A DNA stretch of 64,000 bases from Woeseiaceae bacterium (GCA_021773035.1 JAJFKU010000056.1:62001-126000); one strand, 5' to 3'. Shown: positions 17,796 to 27,016, counted from the stretch's first letter. Notes: a model not told the origin generated them from the letters alone. Numbers and translations: made by a program.

Positions 17796-19607
17796 TTGAC
17801 AGAAAAAAGTATACCAGCCGCCGTTAGCAAACAGGCTAAGCAGCTTAGAGAATTGATCGGCCGCGGCAAGGAACAAGGCTATCTGACCTATGCAGAGGTC
17901 AATGACCATCTGCCCAACGATATCGTTGACCCGGAACAGATCGAAGACATTGTTAACATGATTAACGACATGGGTATCGCCGTGCACGAGAAGGCGCCCG
18001 ATGTCGAATCGATTACATTATCCGATGCAACGGCGACCGACGACGACGGCGCGGAGGAAGCAGAAGCCGCTCTCGCGAGCGTCGATGCCGAATTCGGTCG
18101 TACCACGGACCCCGTTCGCATGTACATGCGCGAGATGGGCACGGTCGAACTGTTGACGCGCCAGGGCGAGATCGAAATCGCCAAGCGTATCGAGGCCGGC
18201 CTGAACCAGGTCAAGTACCACATGGTGCATTTCCCGCCCACCGTTGAGGCACTGCTCGAGGTCGCAGATCGTGTCATCGGGGGTGAGACCCGGATGCAGG
18301 ACTTCGTCGTCGGTTTTATTGACCCGAATGAGCCTGACGAAATCAAGCCGCCGGCGCCCAAGAGCGAAGACGACGAGGAAGTTATCGACACCGGGCCAGA
18401 CCCGGATGAGGTAAAGGCCCGCGTCAAGGTCATTCGCCGGCACTTTAATCGCGGCATGAAATACCTTGAGAAGTACGACTACAAGGACAAGCGCACCGTT
18501 AAGGCACTCGGCGAAATGGCCGATCAGATCATGGAGCTCAAGCTGGCGCCGAAATTGTTTGACGCGCTGGTTCGCAATCTTCGCGACGTTGTCTCCATTG
18601 TCCGCAGCCAGGAACGCATGGTTATGCAACTGTGCGTTCGCGATGCCGGAATGCCGCGCAAGGACTTCCTGTCGAGCTTCCCGAAGAGCGAGACCGACTA
18701 TTCGTGGATCGACAAGCACATTCGCGCCAAGCGTAAGCACTCGTCGATTCTCGCGAAGCTTAAAGACGACATCATCCGCTGCCAGCGCAAGCTGATCGCC
18801 GTCGAAGAAGCGACCCGATTGAGCATCGCCGAGATCAAGGAAATCAATCGCCAGATGTCGATCGGCGAGGCGAAAGCGCGGCGCGCGAAAAAAGAAATGG
18901 TCGAAGCCAACTTGCGCCTCGTTATTTCCATTGCGAAGAAATACACAAACCGTGGTCTGCAATTCCTGGATTTGATTCAGGAAGGCAACATTGGTCTGAT
19001 GAAGGCTGTCGACAAATTCGAATACCGTCGCGGCTACAAGTTTTCGACCTACGCAACCTGGTGGATTCGCCAGGCGATTACACGCTCGATTGCCGATCAG
19101 GCCCGCACCATTCGTATTCCGGTTCACATGATCGAAACGATCAACAAGCTGAACCGTATTTCACGGCAGATGCTGCAGGAAATGGGCCGCGAGCCGCTGC
19201 CGGATGAACTTGCAGAACGCATGGAGATGCCGGAAGACAAGGTTCGCAAGGTACTGAAGATCGCCAAGGAACCGATCTCGATGGAAACACCGATCGGCGA
19301 CGACGAAGACTCGCACCTCGGCGATTTCATCGAAGACCAGACAGTGCATTCGCCGGTAGACTCGGCAACGACGTCTGGCCTTAAGGAAACGACGCATTCC
19401 GTGTTGGCTGGATTGACGCCGCGCGAGGCGAAAGTCCTGCGTATGCGCTTCGGTATCGACATGAATACCGACCACACGCTTGAGGAGGTTGGCAAACAGT
19501 TCGATGTCACGCGCGAACGTATTCGTCAGATCGAGGCGAAGGCGTTGCGTAAACTGCGGCATCCTACGCGGTCGGATCAATTGCGAAGCTTCCTGCTGGA
19601 AGATTAG
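17796..19607 (+). CDS. rpoD: RNA polymerase primary sigma factor sigma-70
   Basis: Directs transcription of housekeeping genes. The 603-residue product has region 1.1 ([18 protein letters not shown]), region 1.2 ([18 protein letters not shown]) and the long acidic non-conserved region. Region 2 follows, with the core-binding and -10 recognition segments ([37 protein letters not shown]). Regions 3 and 4 follow, with the -35 helix ([20 protein letters not shown]). The only start codon between the in-frame stop at 17760 and region 1.1 is TTG at 17796, preceded by TAGGGG. The 89-bp spacer after dnaG contains the inverted repeat ACTCTC-TCAT-GAGAGT (17739-17754). Confidence 0.96.
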   Translation: MTEKSIPAAVSKQAKQLRELIGRGKEQGYLTYAEVNDHLPNDIVDPEQIEDIVNMINDMGIAVHEKAPDVESITLSDATATDDDGAEEAEAALASVDAEFGRTTDPVRMYMREMGTVELLTRQGEIEIAKRIEAGLNQVKYHMVHFPPTVEALLEVADRVIGGETRMQDFVVGFIDPNEPDEIKPPAPKSEDDEEVIDTGPDPDEVKARVKVIRRHFNRGMKYLEKYDYKDKRTVKALGEMADQIMELKLAPKLFDALVRNLRDVVSIVRSQERMVMQLCVRDAGMPRKDFLSSFPKSETDYSWIDKHIRAKRKHSSILAKLKDDIIRCQRKLIAVEEATRLSIAEIKEINRQMSIGEAKARRAKKEMVEANLRLVISIAKKYTNRGLQFLDLIQEGNIGLMKAVDKFEYRRGYKFSTYATWWIRQAITRSIADQARTIRIPVHMIETINKLNRISRQMLQEMGREPLPDELAERMEMPEDKVRKVLKIAKEPISMETPIGDDEDSHLGDFIEDQTVHSPVDSATTSGLKETTHSVLAGLTPREAKVLRMRFGIDMNTDHTLEEVGKQFDVTRERIRQIEAKALRKLRHPTRSDQLRSFLLED

Positions 19608-19656
19608 TCACCCTTGATGTCTCGACAATACCGACGACTGTCGCGCGGCGCTATCG

Positions 19657-22491
19657 TTAAGACATTTCCAGGATTCTCCGCCGTTGCGTGTGCAGGCTCT
19701 GCTCTCCCACGAACTCCCGAAACTCGTTGAAGGGAAGAGGTCGGGAGTAGTAGTAACCCTGTACGATGTCGCAGTCGTTTCGTCGCAGAAAATTCAGCTG
19801 CTCGATGGTCTCGACACCTTCGGCGATTGAGCGTTTACCCAGCTGCTCAGCCATTTTGATGATGGTTTTGCATAAATTGTCGGGGGTTTCGCCGCTACCG
19901 ATCCGATCGACGAAGGACTTGTCGATTTTGAGCGAGTCGAACGGCATCTGCTGCAGATAGCTGAGCGAGGAATAACCGGTCCCGAAATCGTCCAGGGCAA
20001 TACGAATTCCTTTCTCCTGAAGCGACTCCAGGACCTCGATGGCGATCATTCGATTCTGAGCGACCGTCGTTTCCGTAATTTCAAGCTGGATGTAGCCCGG
20101 ATGGATACCGTAACGCTGTATCGGTTCCATCACGGCCGTTTCAAAATTACTGTCGGCTAGTTGTCGGGCGGACACGTTTATCGACAAAACACCCGGATGC
20201 CAGCCGTGATTCAGAATATCGCGGAGATCTTTGCAGGCCTTCTCGATCACCAGCGAGCCCAGGTCGATAATGAGGTCGGTATCTTCAGCGAGTGGAATAA
20301 ATTCATCCGGCCCAACGCGGCCATGCACCGGATGCGTCCAGCGAACCAATGCCTCGGCACCCGAGATTTCAGAGTTCGCCAGCTTGAGTTGCGGCTGGTA
20401 GTGGACCTCCAATTCCGCGGCGGTCACCGCCTTGCGGAGGTCTCGCTCCAGTCTGATCCTGCGGCGACTCTCCGCATTCTGGCTCTTGCTGTAGAACTCG
20501 AAGCGGTTACGACCTGCATCTTTCGCCCGATACATAGCCGCATCGGCGTTTTGCAACAACGTTTCAACGGTCGTGCCGTCGGCGGGGAATGTCGCTATAC
20601 CGATACTCGCGCTCAGATAATGATCGGCCCCCCGAACGGAGAAACCCTCCGACAACTGCTGCAGCAGTCGCGTGGCGGTCGAGCGAACTATCCTTTCACC
20701 CGTCACGTTCGGCAATATGACTACAAACTCGTCGCCACCGAGCCGCGCGACCGTATCGCCATCGCGAACGGCGGCAGTGATTCGTTCGGATGTCTGGCAC
20801 AGAACCGCGTCGCCGACCGTATGGCCGGAAACGTCATTAACTTCCTTGAAACGATCCAGATCGAGGAACAGCAGTGCTCCGAAGCCCGTATCGTTTCGCT
20901 GGCTGGCGATACACTGCTCCAGCCTGTCCTTCATCAACTGACGATTCGGTAAACCGGTAAGTTCGTCGAAATGTGCCTGCCGATGCAGTGTTTCTTCTCG
21001 CTCGGCGCTGGCCAGGGCGACGGAAAACCGCCCGGCGAGGTCCTGGCATTGCCGTGTTTCCTCTTCGGGCAACTGCGTTTCTGTCGGTAACCCCAGCACC
21101 AACAACCCTTTGACCTTGTTGCCCAACAGGACCGGCAGGTAGACCGCGACCGGGTAACCCAGCTGAGAAAAACGATCGGCAACCGGTGCGTCTCTCGCAA
21201 CGACGACAGCCTGCCTGGTATCACGCGAAACGTCGCTGCTGTTTCGTACTCGTGTCGGGAATCTGATCCGTTGAGTTTGACTTCCCTCGCCCGCTTTTGC
21301 GGAGATCATGCTCCCCATGCCCGGCGCATCGGGAGCTCTGATAATGACCCCTGCTGCACCGTAGTCCACAACGTCGATCAGGTAGCGCAGCACTCGCTCT
21401 GAGACCTGGTCGAGCTTCGCTCCCGTCAGGATCAGCCGATCAATGTCGGACAGCGCCTCCAGAGCCGAAATCTGGCGCCCGAGCCGCCCGGCCATGTTGT
21501 TGAAGGCATCGGCAAGTTTTTCGAACTCGTCGCCGGTCGCGATCTGAACCCTCGACGAAAGATGACCATCTGCAAACCGTCGCGCGATCTCCGTCAGCTT
21601 TCTCAGCGGGGTCAGGCTGCGGCTAACGTAGCTAAGGCTGAGAACGCCTACAAGCAACAGGACCAAAATCGCAGAGGGCGCGAAGATACGGCGAAACTGG
21701 GCCCCCGATCGCAGGGCGAAGGTCTTTTGCTGCATGGCGACGATTGCGAAGCCATCCAGCCCAAAGGACTGTTCGAGAAACAGCTGCCAACGGGCAGCAA
21801 AGTAAGTCTCGCCCTCGTCGCTCCATTCAACGAAGGTATTGGTGGCCGGATCGGCACTCGCCGCCTGGAGTTCGGTTTGCAGTGACGCGCCCATCGGGGC
21901 CGTGCAATGCAGCGGCGCCCCGGCGGGCGTGAACACGCAGTATTCCGCCGTATACGTCAGGCCCTCCCGATCGCCCCAGATCTCCGCTGCCGACACTTTG
22001 AACGCGAGGTACTGCGGCCCGCCACCCGGTTTCACTGAATGCAGCAGTATCAGTTCGTTCTGCTCACCCAGGAGCAACTGCGGATTGCCGCTGGATAACA
22101 GTTCCGCATTAAACGCCGACGGCGGTATCGTCGGCAGCTTATACGCATCGGTGGCAAGTACCGTCTCGTTGGGTAAGGTCCAGACGGCATCGAAGCCACC
22201 CAGAAGGAAATCGCCGAACCCGCTTTCCAAATCACGGCCTGCTTCCACCTCGCGGACAATCTGTAGCGCCTTCTCATTGGTGTAACGCAATCGGGTCAGC
22301 AGCTCGAAACCGTATTCCTTTGCCCTGTCGCGCAGTGACTTCGCTGCTTCGCGTCGCATACCCTCATTGAACTCGTGGTATGCCATAGTGATCGTAAACA
22401 GCATGGGTACGATTGCCGCTAACAGGAAAAGACCGACGATTCGTTTGCCGACGCCTTTGGAAAACGCCGAGCGCGGCTCGCGCCTTCTCAC
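19657..22491 (-). CDS. Membrane-bound GGDEF/EAL c-di-GMP enzyme with periplasmic sensor, HAMP and GAF-like domains
   Basis: A 944-residue protein predicted to make and/or degrade cyclic di-GMP. In order it has TM1 at about 18-37, a periplasmic Cache-like sensor at 40-268, TM2 at about 272-289, HAMP at about 290-345 and a GAF-like domain at about 350-495. GGDEF follows (motif 585-589 intact, with inhibitory-site R576-x-x-D579 five residues before). The EAL domain has motif 713-715 intact, with DDFGTGYSS, KIDKSFV and AEGVET all present. Both enzymatic halves therefore look active. The GTG start at 22491 has GAGGA 6 nt upstream and overlaps the previous gene's stop by one base (TAGTG). Confidence 0.93.
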   Translation of the reverse strand: MRRREPRSAFSKGVGKRIVGLFLLAAIVPMLFTITMAYHEFNEGMRREAAKSLRDRAKEYGFELLTRLRYTNEKALQIVREVEAGRDLESGFGDFLLGGFDAVWTLPNETVLATDAYKLPTIPPSAFNAELLSSGNPQLLLGEQNELILLHSVKPGGGPQYLAFKVSAAEIWGDREGLTYTAEYCVFTPAGAPLHCTAPMGASLQTELQAASADPATNTFVEWSDEGETYFAARWQLFLEQSFGLDGFAIVAMQQKTFALRSGAQFRRIFAPSAILVLLLVGVLSLSYVSRSLTPLRKLTEIARRFADGHLSSRVQIATGDEFEKLADAFNNMAGRLGRQISALEALSDIDRLILTGAKLDQVSERVLRYLIDVVDYGAAGVIIRAPDAPGMGSMISAKAGEGSQTQRIRFPTRVRNSSDVSRDTRQAVVVARDAPVADRFSQLGYPVAVYLPVLLGNKVKGLLVLGLPTETQLPEEETRQCQDLAGRFSVALASAEREETLHRQAHFDELTGLPNRQLMKDRLEQCIASQRNDTGFGALLFLDLDRFKEVNDVSGHTVGDAVLCQTSERITAAVRDGDTVARLGGDEFVVILPNVTGERIVRSTATRLLQQLSEGFSVRGADHYLSASIGIATFPADGTTVETLLQNADAAMYRAKDAGRNRFEFYSKSQNAESRRRIRLERDLRKAVTAAELEVHYQPQLKLANSEISGAEALVRWTHPVHGRVGPDEFIPLAEDTDLIIDLGSLVIEKACKDLRDILNHGWHPGVLSINVSARQLADSNFETAVMEPIQRYGIHPGYIQLEITETTVAQNRMIAIEVLESLQEKGIRIALDDFGTGYSSLSYLQQMPFDSLKIDKSFVDRIGSGETPDNLCKTIIKMAEQLGKRSIAEGVETIEQLNFLRRNDCDIVQGYYYSRPLPFNEFREFVGEQSLHTQRRRILEMS

Positions 22492-22994
22492 TAGTAGTCC
22501 TCGCCCAGGCCGATGTAGGCACCATTGTTGGCCCGCACGATGTCGTCCCTGCTGGCTTTCGCCGATAACGGACCTCTCGACTCACCGTCCCTGCCACGGC
22601 TGTACAAATCAAAGTCGGAATTGAGGGGGTTCAGCTTGCCGTCCTTGCGCAGCCCCCCGACGCCGCGTCTGCCTCCGGCAATATTCAGAAATTCGTAGGG
22701 CCGCCCCCACGGATCCAGCGGCACCGGCTCGCCGAGTTCGGCCAGCGTATCTGGGACCCTGTCGTCGCTTCGCAAACGAAACTGTTCGATCTTCAGGCTG
22801 ATGATGCCTATGTCGCCGATCGCCTTCGACAGCCTTGCCCGCTGCACGTAGGCGTCGTATTGCGGAACCGCTATCGATGCCAGAAGGGCCACCAATGCGA
22901 CCACGATCATGAGTTCGACCAAGGTCATGCCGCGCTCGGCTAATTGTCGGCTGTAGAATATATTTGAGCGATTTCTACCAGTTGCAGCATTCAT
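22491..22994 (-). CDS. Type IV prepilin-like / GspG-like pseudopilin
   Basis: The 167-residue product has a class III prepilin signal: a basic 22-residue leader ending ...LAERG, then M-T-L-V-E-L-M-I-V-V with the invariant Glu at +5, and a hydrophobic helix through LLASIAVPQY. The C-terminal half (PLDPWGRPYEFLN ... LNPLNSDFDLYSRGRDGE) resembles the calcium-binding loop of GspG major pseudopilins. It is cleaved and methylated by a PilD-type peptidase not in this window. No other type II secretion gene is adjacent; instead it is coupled to a c-di-GMP enzyme. Confidence 0.85.
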   Translation of the reverse strand: MNAATGRNRSNIFYSRQLAERGMTLVELMIVVALVALLASIAVPQYDAYVQRARLSKAIGDIGIISLKIEQFRLRSDDRVPDTLAELGEPVPLDPWGRPYEFLNIAGGRRGVGGLRKDGKLNPLNSDFDLYSRGRDGESRGPLSAKASRDDIVRANNGAYIGLGEDY

Positions 22995-23214
22995 ATAAGT
23001 TGTTTCTCAGTGGGCTATAACCCTTTGACTCTTAGGTAGTATTCCTCGATCTCACAAAATTTAGCAGACGGTTTGTTACACCTGTTTGTTTTAGCGGCGA
23101 CGCTGTCCGAATCTTTACGAAGACGATCGATCTTCGCTTGCTTCCTGCTACATATGGGCCAGAACTGTCGTAACAACAGGAACGCAAACGCGGTAGCACG
23201 ATCAATTGGATATC

Positions 23215-23223
23215 TGCTAGACT
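23215..23223 (+). promoter_or_regulatory. Extended -10 promoter of the intron-containing tRNA gene
   Basis: TGCTAGACT is an extended -10 (TG-N-TAnnnT) followed by a GC-rich discriminator, CGCGCTCC, typical of stringently controlled stable-RNA promoters. Expected initiation is about 8 nt before the tRNA. No good -35 is visible. Confidence 0.5.
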
Positions 23224-23237
23224 CGCGCTCCTTGCGT

Positions 23238-23548
23238 GGGCCTGTAGCTCAGTTGGTTAGAGCAGGGGACTCATCACATCAGGTGCGTTTGGGCCGAAAG
23301 GCACAAAGTGAACGGGATGAATTCAGGGAAACCTTAACAGTTCGGCTGATGGCAATCCTGAGCCAAGCCGCGAGTACACTTGCGGAAGGTGCAGAGACTA
23401 CCTGAGGGCTTCAGTGCCCTTAATAACAGGCTAGAGCGTCCCGCCCCTAACGATTCGGTCGAGGGTGATGAGATAGTCCGCTCCTTTCAGAAATGATTGG
23501 ATACAGTGAATCCCTTGGTCCCAGGTTCGAGTCCTGGTGGGCCCACCA
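23238..23548 (+). tRNA. tRNA-Ile(CAU), interrupted by a group I intron
   Basis: Exons 23238-23274 (37 nt) and 23509-23548 (40 nt) join into a 77-nt tRNA. The acceptor stem is GGGCCTG paired with TGGGCCC (two G-U pairs), followed by A-CCA encoded in the DNA. The D arm is TAGCTCAGTTGGTTAGAGCA, the anticodon arm GGGGA-CTCATAA-TCCCT, and the T arm CCAGG-TTCGAGT-CCTGG. The anticodon CAT and the general sequence fit the minor isoleucine tRNA whose C34 is changed to lysidine by TilS so that it reads AUA; elongator Met is the alternative and less likely. The intron lies directly after the anticodon. No other gene shares the transcript. Confidence 0.9.
23275..23508 (+). ncRNA. Self-splicing group I intron (IC3-like) in the anticodon loop, 234 nt, no ORF
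   Basis: Removing it restores a perfect tRNA. The 5' exon ends in U (CAU) and the intron ends in G (omega-G), as group I splicing needs. An internal guide GTG (23283-23285) can pair with the exon CAT, leaving the usual U-G wobble at the splice site. Core elements appear in order: the P/Q region AATTCAGGGAAACCT (23320-23334), R region AATCCTGAGCCAAGC (23354-23368) and S region AAGGTGCAGAGACTA (23386-23400). The P7 strands GACTA (23396-23400) and TAGTC (23474-23478) can pair. A GCC-GAAA-GGC hairpin sits in P2. Layout and insertion site match the 205-nt Azoarcus tRNA-Ile(CAU) intron. No homing endonuclease is encoded. Confidence 0.9.
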
Positions 23549-23587
23549 TTTTCGAATTGACAGCTTTGTGCGTCGCCTGACGTTCCC

Positions 23588-24901
23588 CTAGTTCGGCTCA
23601 CAACTCGTCCCGGAGACGCCGCCCGACACGTTGCCCTGCTGCCAGGAACCCCAGAACCCCGGCACGCCAAACAGGCCGACAAGATCGCTAAGGGGATTTG
23701 TCCCGCTTGCGTCAAAGGTGATGCTCACTGCAACACCGTCGGCTGATGACGCAGTAATGATCTCTCCGTTAAGCACACCGCTTAGTAAATGTTGGTTACC
23801 GCGTGCGCTAATCATTGTGCCCGTGACGGTGTTATCGGCGAAAATATCCAGTGCGATACCGCCTCGATTATCTGCCGTATCGTCAAACGGATCGAACGGT
23901 GTTTCGTCGCCGAAACCACCCGCCAGACGATAAACGGCGGATAAATCGCCGTTGATCCTGGCTCCGGAAAACGTTCCCATACCGCCCTCAAGGTCGTTGC
24001 GCCACTGACCGTTGATCAGCTGCTCGAAGTTCTGCAGCGAACCGGCCAACTGCGCGCCGTTGGCCGCAACGCCGGCGATGAACGAACTATCGCTGTCGAA
24101 TACGAGCGCCTGCTGCGGCAGCAGGCCGATAAGCCTGTCCTGTGCTTCGCTATAGATCAGTGCGCTGGCTACGCCGGTTCTCGGCAGATCGTCACCGAAC
24201 AGGAGCGGATCGACACGTTGATGTTGGATGAGCAGCGCAAAATGCCCGCCGTCTTCACCTTGAAACCGCCCGGAATAGATGCCGGAACTGAGGCAGGCCA
24301 GAGAATCCTGTAGATGCGCCTGCGCTTCCTGTGCGCTTGGCAAGACATGCGGCTGAGGATCGACGCTGTTCAAGAAACCGATCAGGTCCGTCAGCGCCGC
24401 CTGATTAGCAAAGTCTGTGATGGCGAAGTCGATTTGCCCGAATTGCTGCGCGTCGACCGCAGCGATGAGCGCCGCCGATGGTTCGATGCCGTTACGGGGG
24501 TCGCCATCGGAATCCAGGAGCTGCAGAAAACGTGTGATGTTAAGGACCTCGGCATCACTCGCTCCCCCACCCGGAATCAGGTCGAGAGGTGTTAAGACCG
24601 GCTTGCCGGCCGCGGACCCGATCACGATGTCTCCGAATGAGAAGGTAACGTCTTGCGCGAGCCCTCCCTCCCGTTCGTAGTTGAACCGCCCGGACATGTC
24701 GGTGACACCGGTGGTCTCGCCCGACACGTAGGTCAAGCCCGTCACAGCGGCATCGATGAACTGGCCGCTATCGATAGTGACCGGGGGCGGCGGGGGTGGT
24801 TTGCTCTCTCCTTCCGACCCGCCACACGCCGACAGCGTCCAGACAATCGCTAACGCCGGCAGCCAGTAAAGGGCCCGTTTTTGGGTACACTTGATCATCA
24901 T
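23588..24901 (-). CDS. Lipoprotein of unknown function with acidic repeats-poor beta-rich body
   Basis: I do not recognise a characterised family. From the ATG at 24901 (AGGAG 7 nt upstream) the 437-residue product starts with a signal peptide and lipobox LSAC-GGSEGE, then a PPPPPP linker. The body is Gly/Asp-rich and beta-predicted. It contains FIDAAVTGLTYVSGETTGVTD and GRFNYE, wording seen in many proteobacterial lipoproteins with an N-terminal carboxypeptidase-like or transthyretin-like segment. ITRFLQLLDSDGDP follows, and the C-terminal half has GTFSGA-type strands. It converges on the tRNA gene, 39 bp away. Confidence 0.7.
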   Translation of the reverse strand: MMIKCTQKRALYWLPALAIVWTLSACGGSEGESKPPPPPPVTIDSGQFIDAAVTGLTYVSGETTGVTDMSGRFNYEREGGLAQDVTFSFGDIVIGSAAGKPVLTPLDLIPGGGASDAEVLNITRFLQLLDSDGDPRNGIEPSAALIAAVDAQQFGQIDFAITDFANQAALTDLIGFLNSVDPQPHVLPSAQEAQAHLQDSLACLSSGIYSGRFQGEDGGHFALLIQHQRVDPLLFGDDLPRTGVASALIYSEAQDRLIGLLPQQALVFDSDSSFIAGVAANGAQLAGSLQNFEQLINGQWRNDLEGGMGTFSGARINGDLSAVYRLAGGFGDETPFDPFDDTADNRGGIALDIFADNTVTGTMISARGNQHLLSGVLNGEIITASSADGVAVSITFDASGTNPLSDLVGLFGVPGFWGSWQQGNVSGGVSGTSCEPN

Positions 24902-25142
24902 GATGCTCTCCTGGTTACGGTGAAGGGCGGCATTCTCCACTGTCCCTGAGCGCGTAGCCAAGTGATTTCCAATAGCGTTTAATAAGTATTAATCGATACC
25001 GCGAACCTGCTGACAGGGAGATCGTATTCAGCGATGGTGTCGGCATCGAGGTCCGGGCAGGCGACAACAGCGTCACAGGCCAGAACCGATTGGATGCATT
25101 CACCGCCGACAAACAGCGCGACGGTAACTAGGAGAAAACACA

Positions 25143-25931
25143 GTGTCGATCATTAAAAGAATGGGACGCGGCCTGGCGCGACTGGTCGTCCTGATCGTAT
25201 TCCTCATCGCGATTTTCCTGATGCGAGCAACGATGACACAGGGCGCCGAACCGAGTGGCGGCACCTACTTCCTTGCAGCGGTCGCCCTTTCCGTCGCCTT
25301 CGTCGGTTTCAAGTACTTCGCGCAGTCGCGAATGGCGGACGGCCCGGACTGGGTGCGAAGAACGAATCTCATATCGGCGATGCTGGTACTGGTCGGCCTG
25401 CTCGCGCTGATACTCAAGCACCCCGTCGTCGGCCAGATAATTCTCTACCCTTCGTTGCTCGCGCTTGGCATATCGTTTTTTCGCATCGATCTGACCTTAA
25501 AGGATATGCGCGAAGAAGCGGCCGCGTCGATGTGGCGGCGGCTGGCGTACGGCGGCACCGGATTCGTAGCGATCTACGTATTGGCGTTTTTCTCGAAAGA
25601 CTCTGTGCTGTCACTCCACGTGCTGCAGTTGGCGTTTTTGGTGATGGCCGTGATCATCGGCTTTATGACCGTGGCTCCGCGTATCGCAAGCCATCGCGAG
25701 TATTTTTTGGCACTGGCGGGGAAAGAGCCGAAGCCGATGACGCAGCTCCCGGGTGAAATGTTGTTCGACCACGGTCTGGCGGGTCACCAGATGACTCGAT
25801 CCTGGCTCTCGATGATTTTCTATGTGTATTTTTTGCTGGTCATCCTGATCAGCGGGATTATCGCGATTCCGTATTGTGTGTATTTGCTGATCCGTGGCGG
25901 ACATCCTGACAATCAGTCCGAAGCACAGTAG
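25143..25931 (+). CDS. Integral membrane protein of unknown function, about six transmembrane segments
   Basis: The GTG start at 25143 has AGGAG about 8 nt upstream. The 262-residue product has an N-terminal basic patch, then hydrophobic segments around residues 13-30, 42-56, 75-105 (possibly two), 132-150, 155-175 and 220-250, with a soluble loop of about 40 residues between the last two (REYFLALAGKEPKPMTQLPGEMLFDHGLAG). No catalytic motif or known family is recognised, and its neighbours give no hint. Confidence 0.65.
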   Translation: MSIIKRMGRGLARLVVLIVFLIAIFLMRATMTQGAEPSGGTYFLAAVALSVAFVGFKYFAQSRMADGPDWVRRTNLISAMLVLVGLLALILKHPVVGQIILYPSLLALGISFFRIDLTLKDMREEAAASMWRRLAYGGTGFVAIYVLAFFSKDSVLSLHVLQLAFLVMAVIIGFMTVAPRIASHREYFLALAGKEPKPMTQLPGEMLFDHGLAGHQMTRSWLSMIFYVYFLLVILISGIIAIPYCVYLLIRGGHPDNQSEAQ

Positions 25932-25976
25932 CCCACCTTATGGCCAATAATATGCCGGAGGGCTCGCGTCATCGCT

Positions 25977-26327
25977 CTACGATTCACGCGGCGCTCCTCC
26001 CGCCAGTTCAAACGCACGTACCAGCATCGAACGGACCGATTTGCCGGCAATATCGCTTTCGCGGTCAAGTTTGATATGCCGTCGATACTTGCCCTTACCT
26101 TCGAGCACACCATCGGGGTCGTGTAGCTCAGCGCCCTTCGTGAACTCCAGGCTGACATGATTCTTGTAAACGAAATACCCGCAGACCATTGTCTGGTGAT
26201 TGCCTGCCTGCAGTTCGCAGACGATGCCGCCATACATGGCACGGCGTCCGGCAGTGGGACAGACGTCCGCGATAAGTGCGTCAATCTCCCGCGTGAGTTG
26301 CTCAGCCGTAGTCAATGCAAAACTCAT
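25977..26327 (-). CDS. DUF1801 (YdhG-like) domain protein
   Basis: A 116-residue cytosolic protein with the DUF1801 pattern: AMYGGIVCEL, VCGYFVYKNHVSLEFTKGAEL, DPDGVLEGKGKYRRHIKL. Members have an alpha/beta fold resembling iron-chaperone or SufE-like folds, with no firm biochemical role. The ATG at 26327 lies 7 nt after GGAGG; the ATG 6 bases upstream is too close to it. The gene is single and convergent with the membrane protein before it. Confidence 0.8.
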   Translation of the reverse strand: MSFALTTAEQLTREIDALIADVCPTAGRRAMYGGIVCELQAGNHQTMVCGYFVYKNHVSLEFTKGAELHDPDGVLEGKGKYRRHIKLDRESDIAGKSVRSMLVRAFELAGGAPRES

Positions 26328-26441
26328 AGTCATTCCTCCAAAACGCCCTGGCTCGTCAGCACAGTTTGACAAGCCAGGGACCGGTTCTCAAGCCTTGGGC
26401 ACGGGCTGCCAGCCAGGGTTGGCGTATCGGTGTAAACGGGC

Positions 26442-26450
26442 TGCTAGAAT
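26442..26450 (+). promoter_or_regulatory. Possible extended -10 promoter of the NUDIX gene
   Basis: TGCTAGAAT fits an extended -10 and lies 55 bp before the NUDIX start. A TTGGCG further up is 20 bp away, longer than ideal. It closely resembles the TGCTAGACT in front of the tRNA gene. Confidence 0.35.
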
Positions 26451-26505
26451 GTCGAACAATCACTACTGGCCGATAGTAAAATCACCGCTGCGGAGATATC
26501 GACGA

Positions 26506-26967
26506 ATGCACAAGACAATAGTCTGTGTTGGCACCGTAGTACGGAGAGCCGACGAAATACTGCTCGTTCGACAAAGTGCGGGCCACTCTCTCGAGGGTCA
26601 ATGGACGATCCCCTGGGGACAGGTCGATCAAGGCGAGTCGCCAACGGCAGCCGCCTTGCGGGAGACGAAAGAGGAAAGTGGAATAATTGCGGAGGTCGAG
26701 GGACTGCTGGGAATACAGGAGCTGCCCGAACCGTGGACCGGGATGATCGGCATACTGTTTCTTTGCCGCCATTTAGACGGCGAACCCGAACCGGACAAGC
26801 GCGAGACAGACGCGGCGGCATATTTTGACCGCGACGCTTTCGAAAAACTGTCCGCAACACGAGAAGCGCTGAGTCATTGGCTCGTAGAGCGCGTTTTTGG
26901 CAGCAACTACGTATCGCTACAGTCGGACGCGTCCAATCCGTTCTCTCCAAGCGCAGGCTACTTGTAG
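26506..26967 (+). CDS. NUDIX hydrolase
   Basis: Hydrolyses a nucleoside diphosphate linked to another moiety; the substrate is not predictable. The 153-residue product has a complete NUDIX box near residues 38-60, GQVDQGESPTAAALRETKEESGI, fitting GX5EX7REUXEEXGU. VCVGTVVRRADEILLVRQS precedes it. The frame extends upstream to 26200, but conservation begins at the ATG at 26506, which has CGGAG about 10 nt upstream. It may be translated together with the small membrane protein that follows. Confidence 0.85.
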   Translation: MHKTIVCVGTVVRRADEILLVRQSAGHSLEGQWTIPWGQVDQGESPTAAALRETKEESGIIAEVEGLLGIQELPEPWTGMIGILFLCRHLDGEPEPDKRETDAAAYFDRDAFEKLSATREALSHWLVERVFGSNYVSLQSDASNPFSPSAGYL

Positions 26968-27016
26968 CACTATTTTTGCGAACAGCTTCGAATCAACTAC
27001 CTGGGACGGTGAAACC

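Noticed and set aside
17796..17801. TTGACA at the rpoD start as an internal promoter -35
   Set aside because: The hexamer is perfect, but no -10-like sequence lies 16-18 bases downstream; it is simply the TTG-ACA start of the gene.
18018..19127. A 369-residue minus-strand ORF over rpoD
   Set aside because: Fully antisense to rpoD coding sequence, with no homology or promoter.
23073..23405. A 110-residue ORF running through the tRNA gene
   Set aside because: It reads through the tRNA 5' exon and into the intron core; the RNA explanation accounts for the sequence and there is no RBS.
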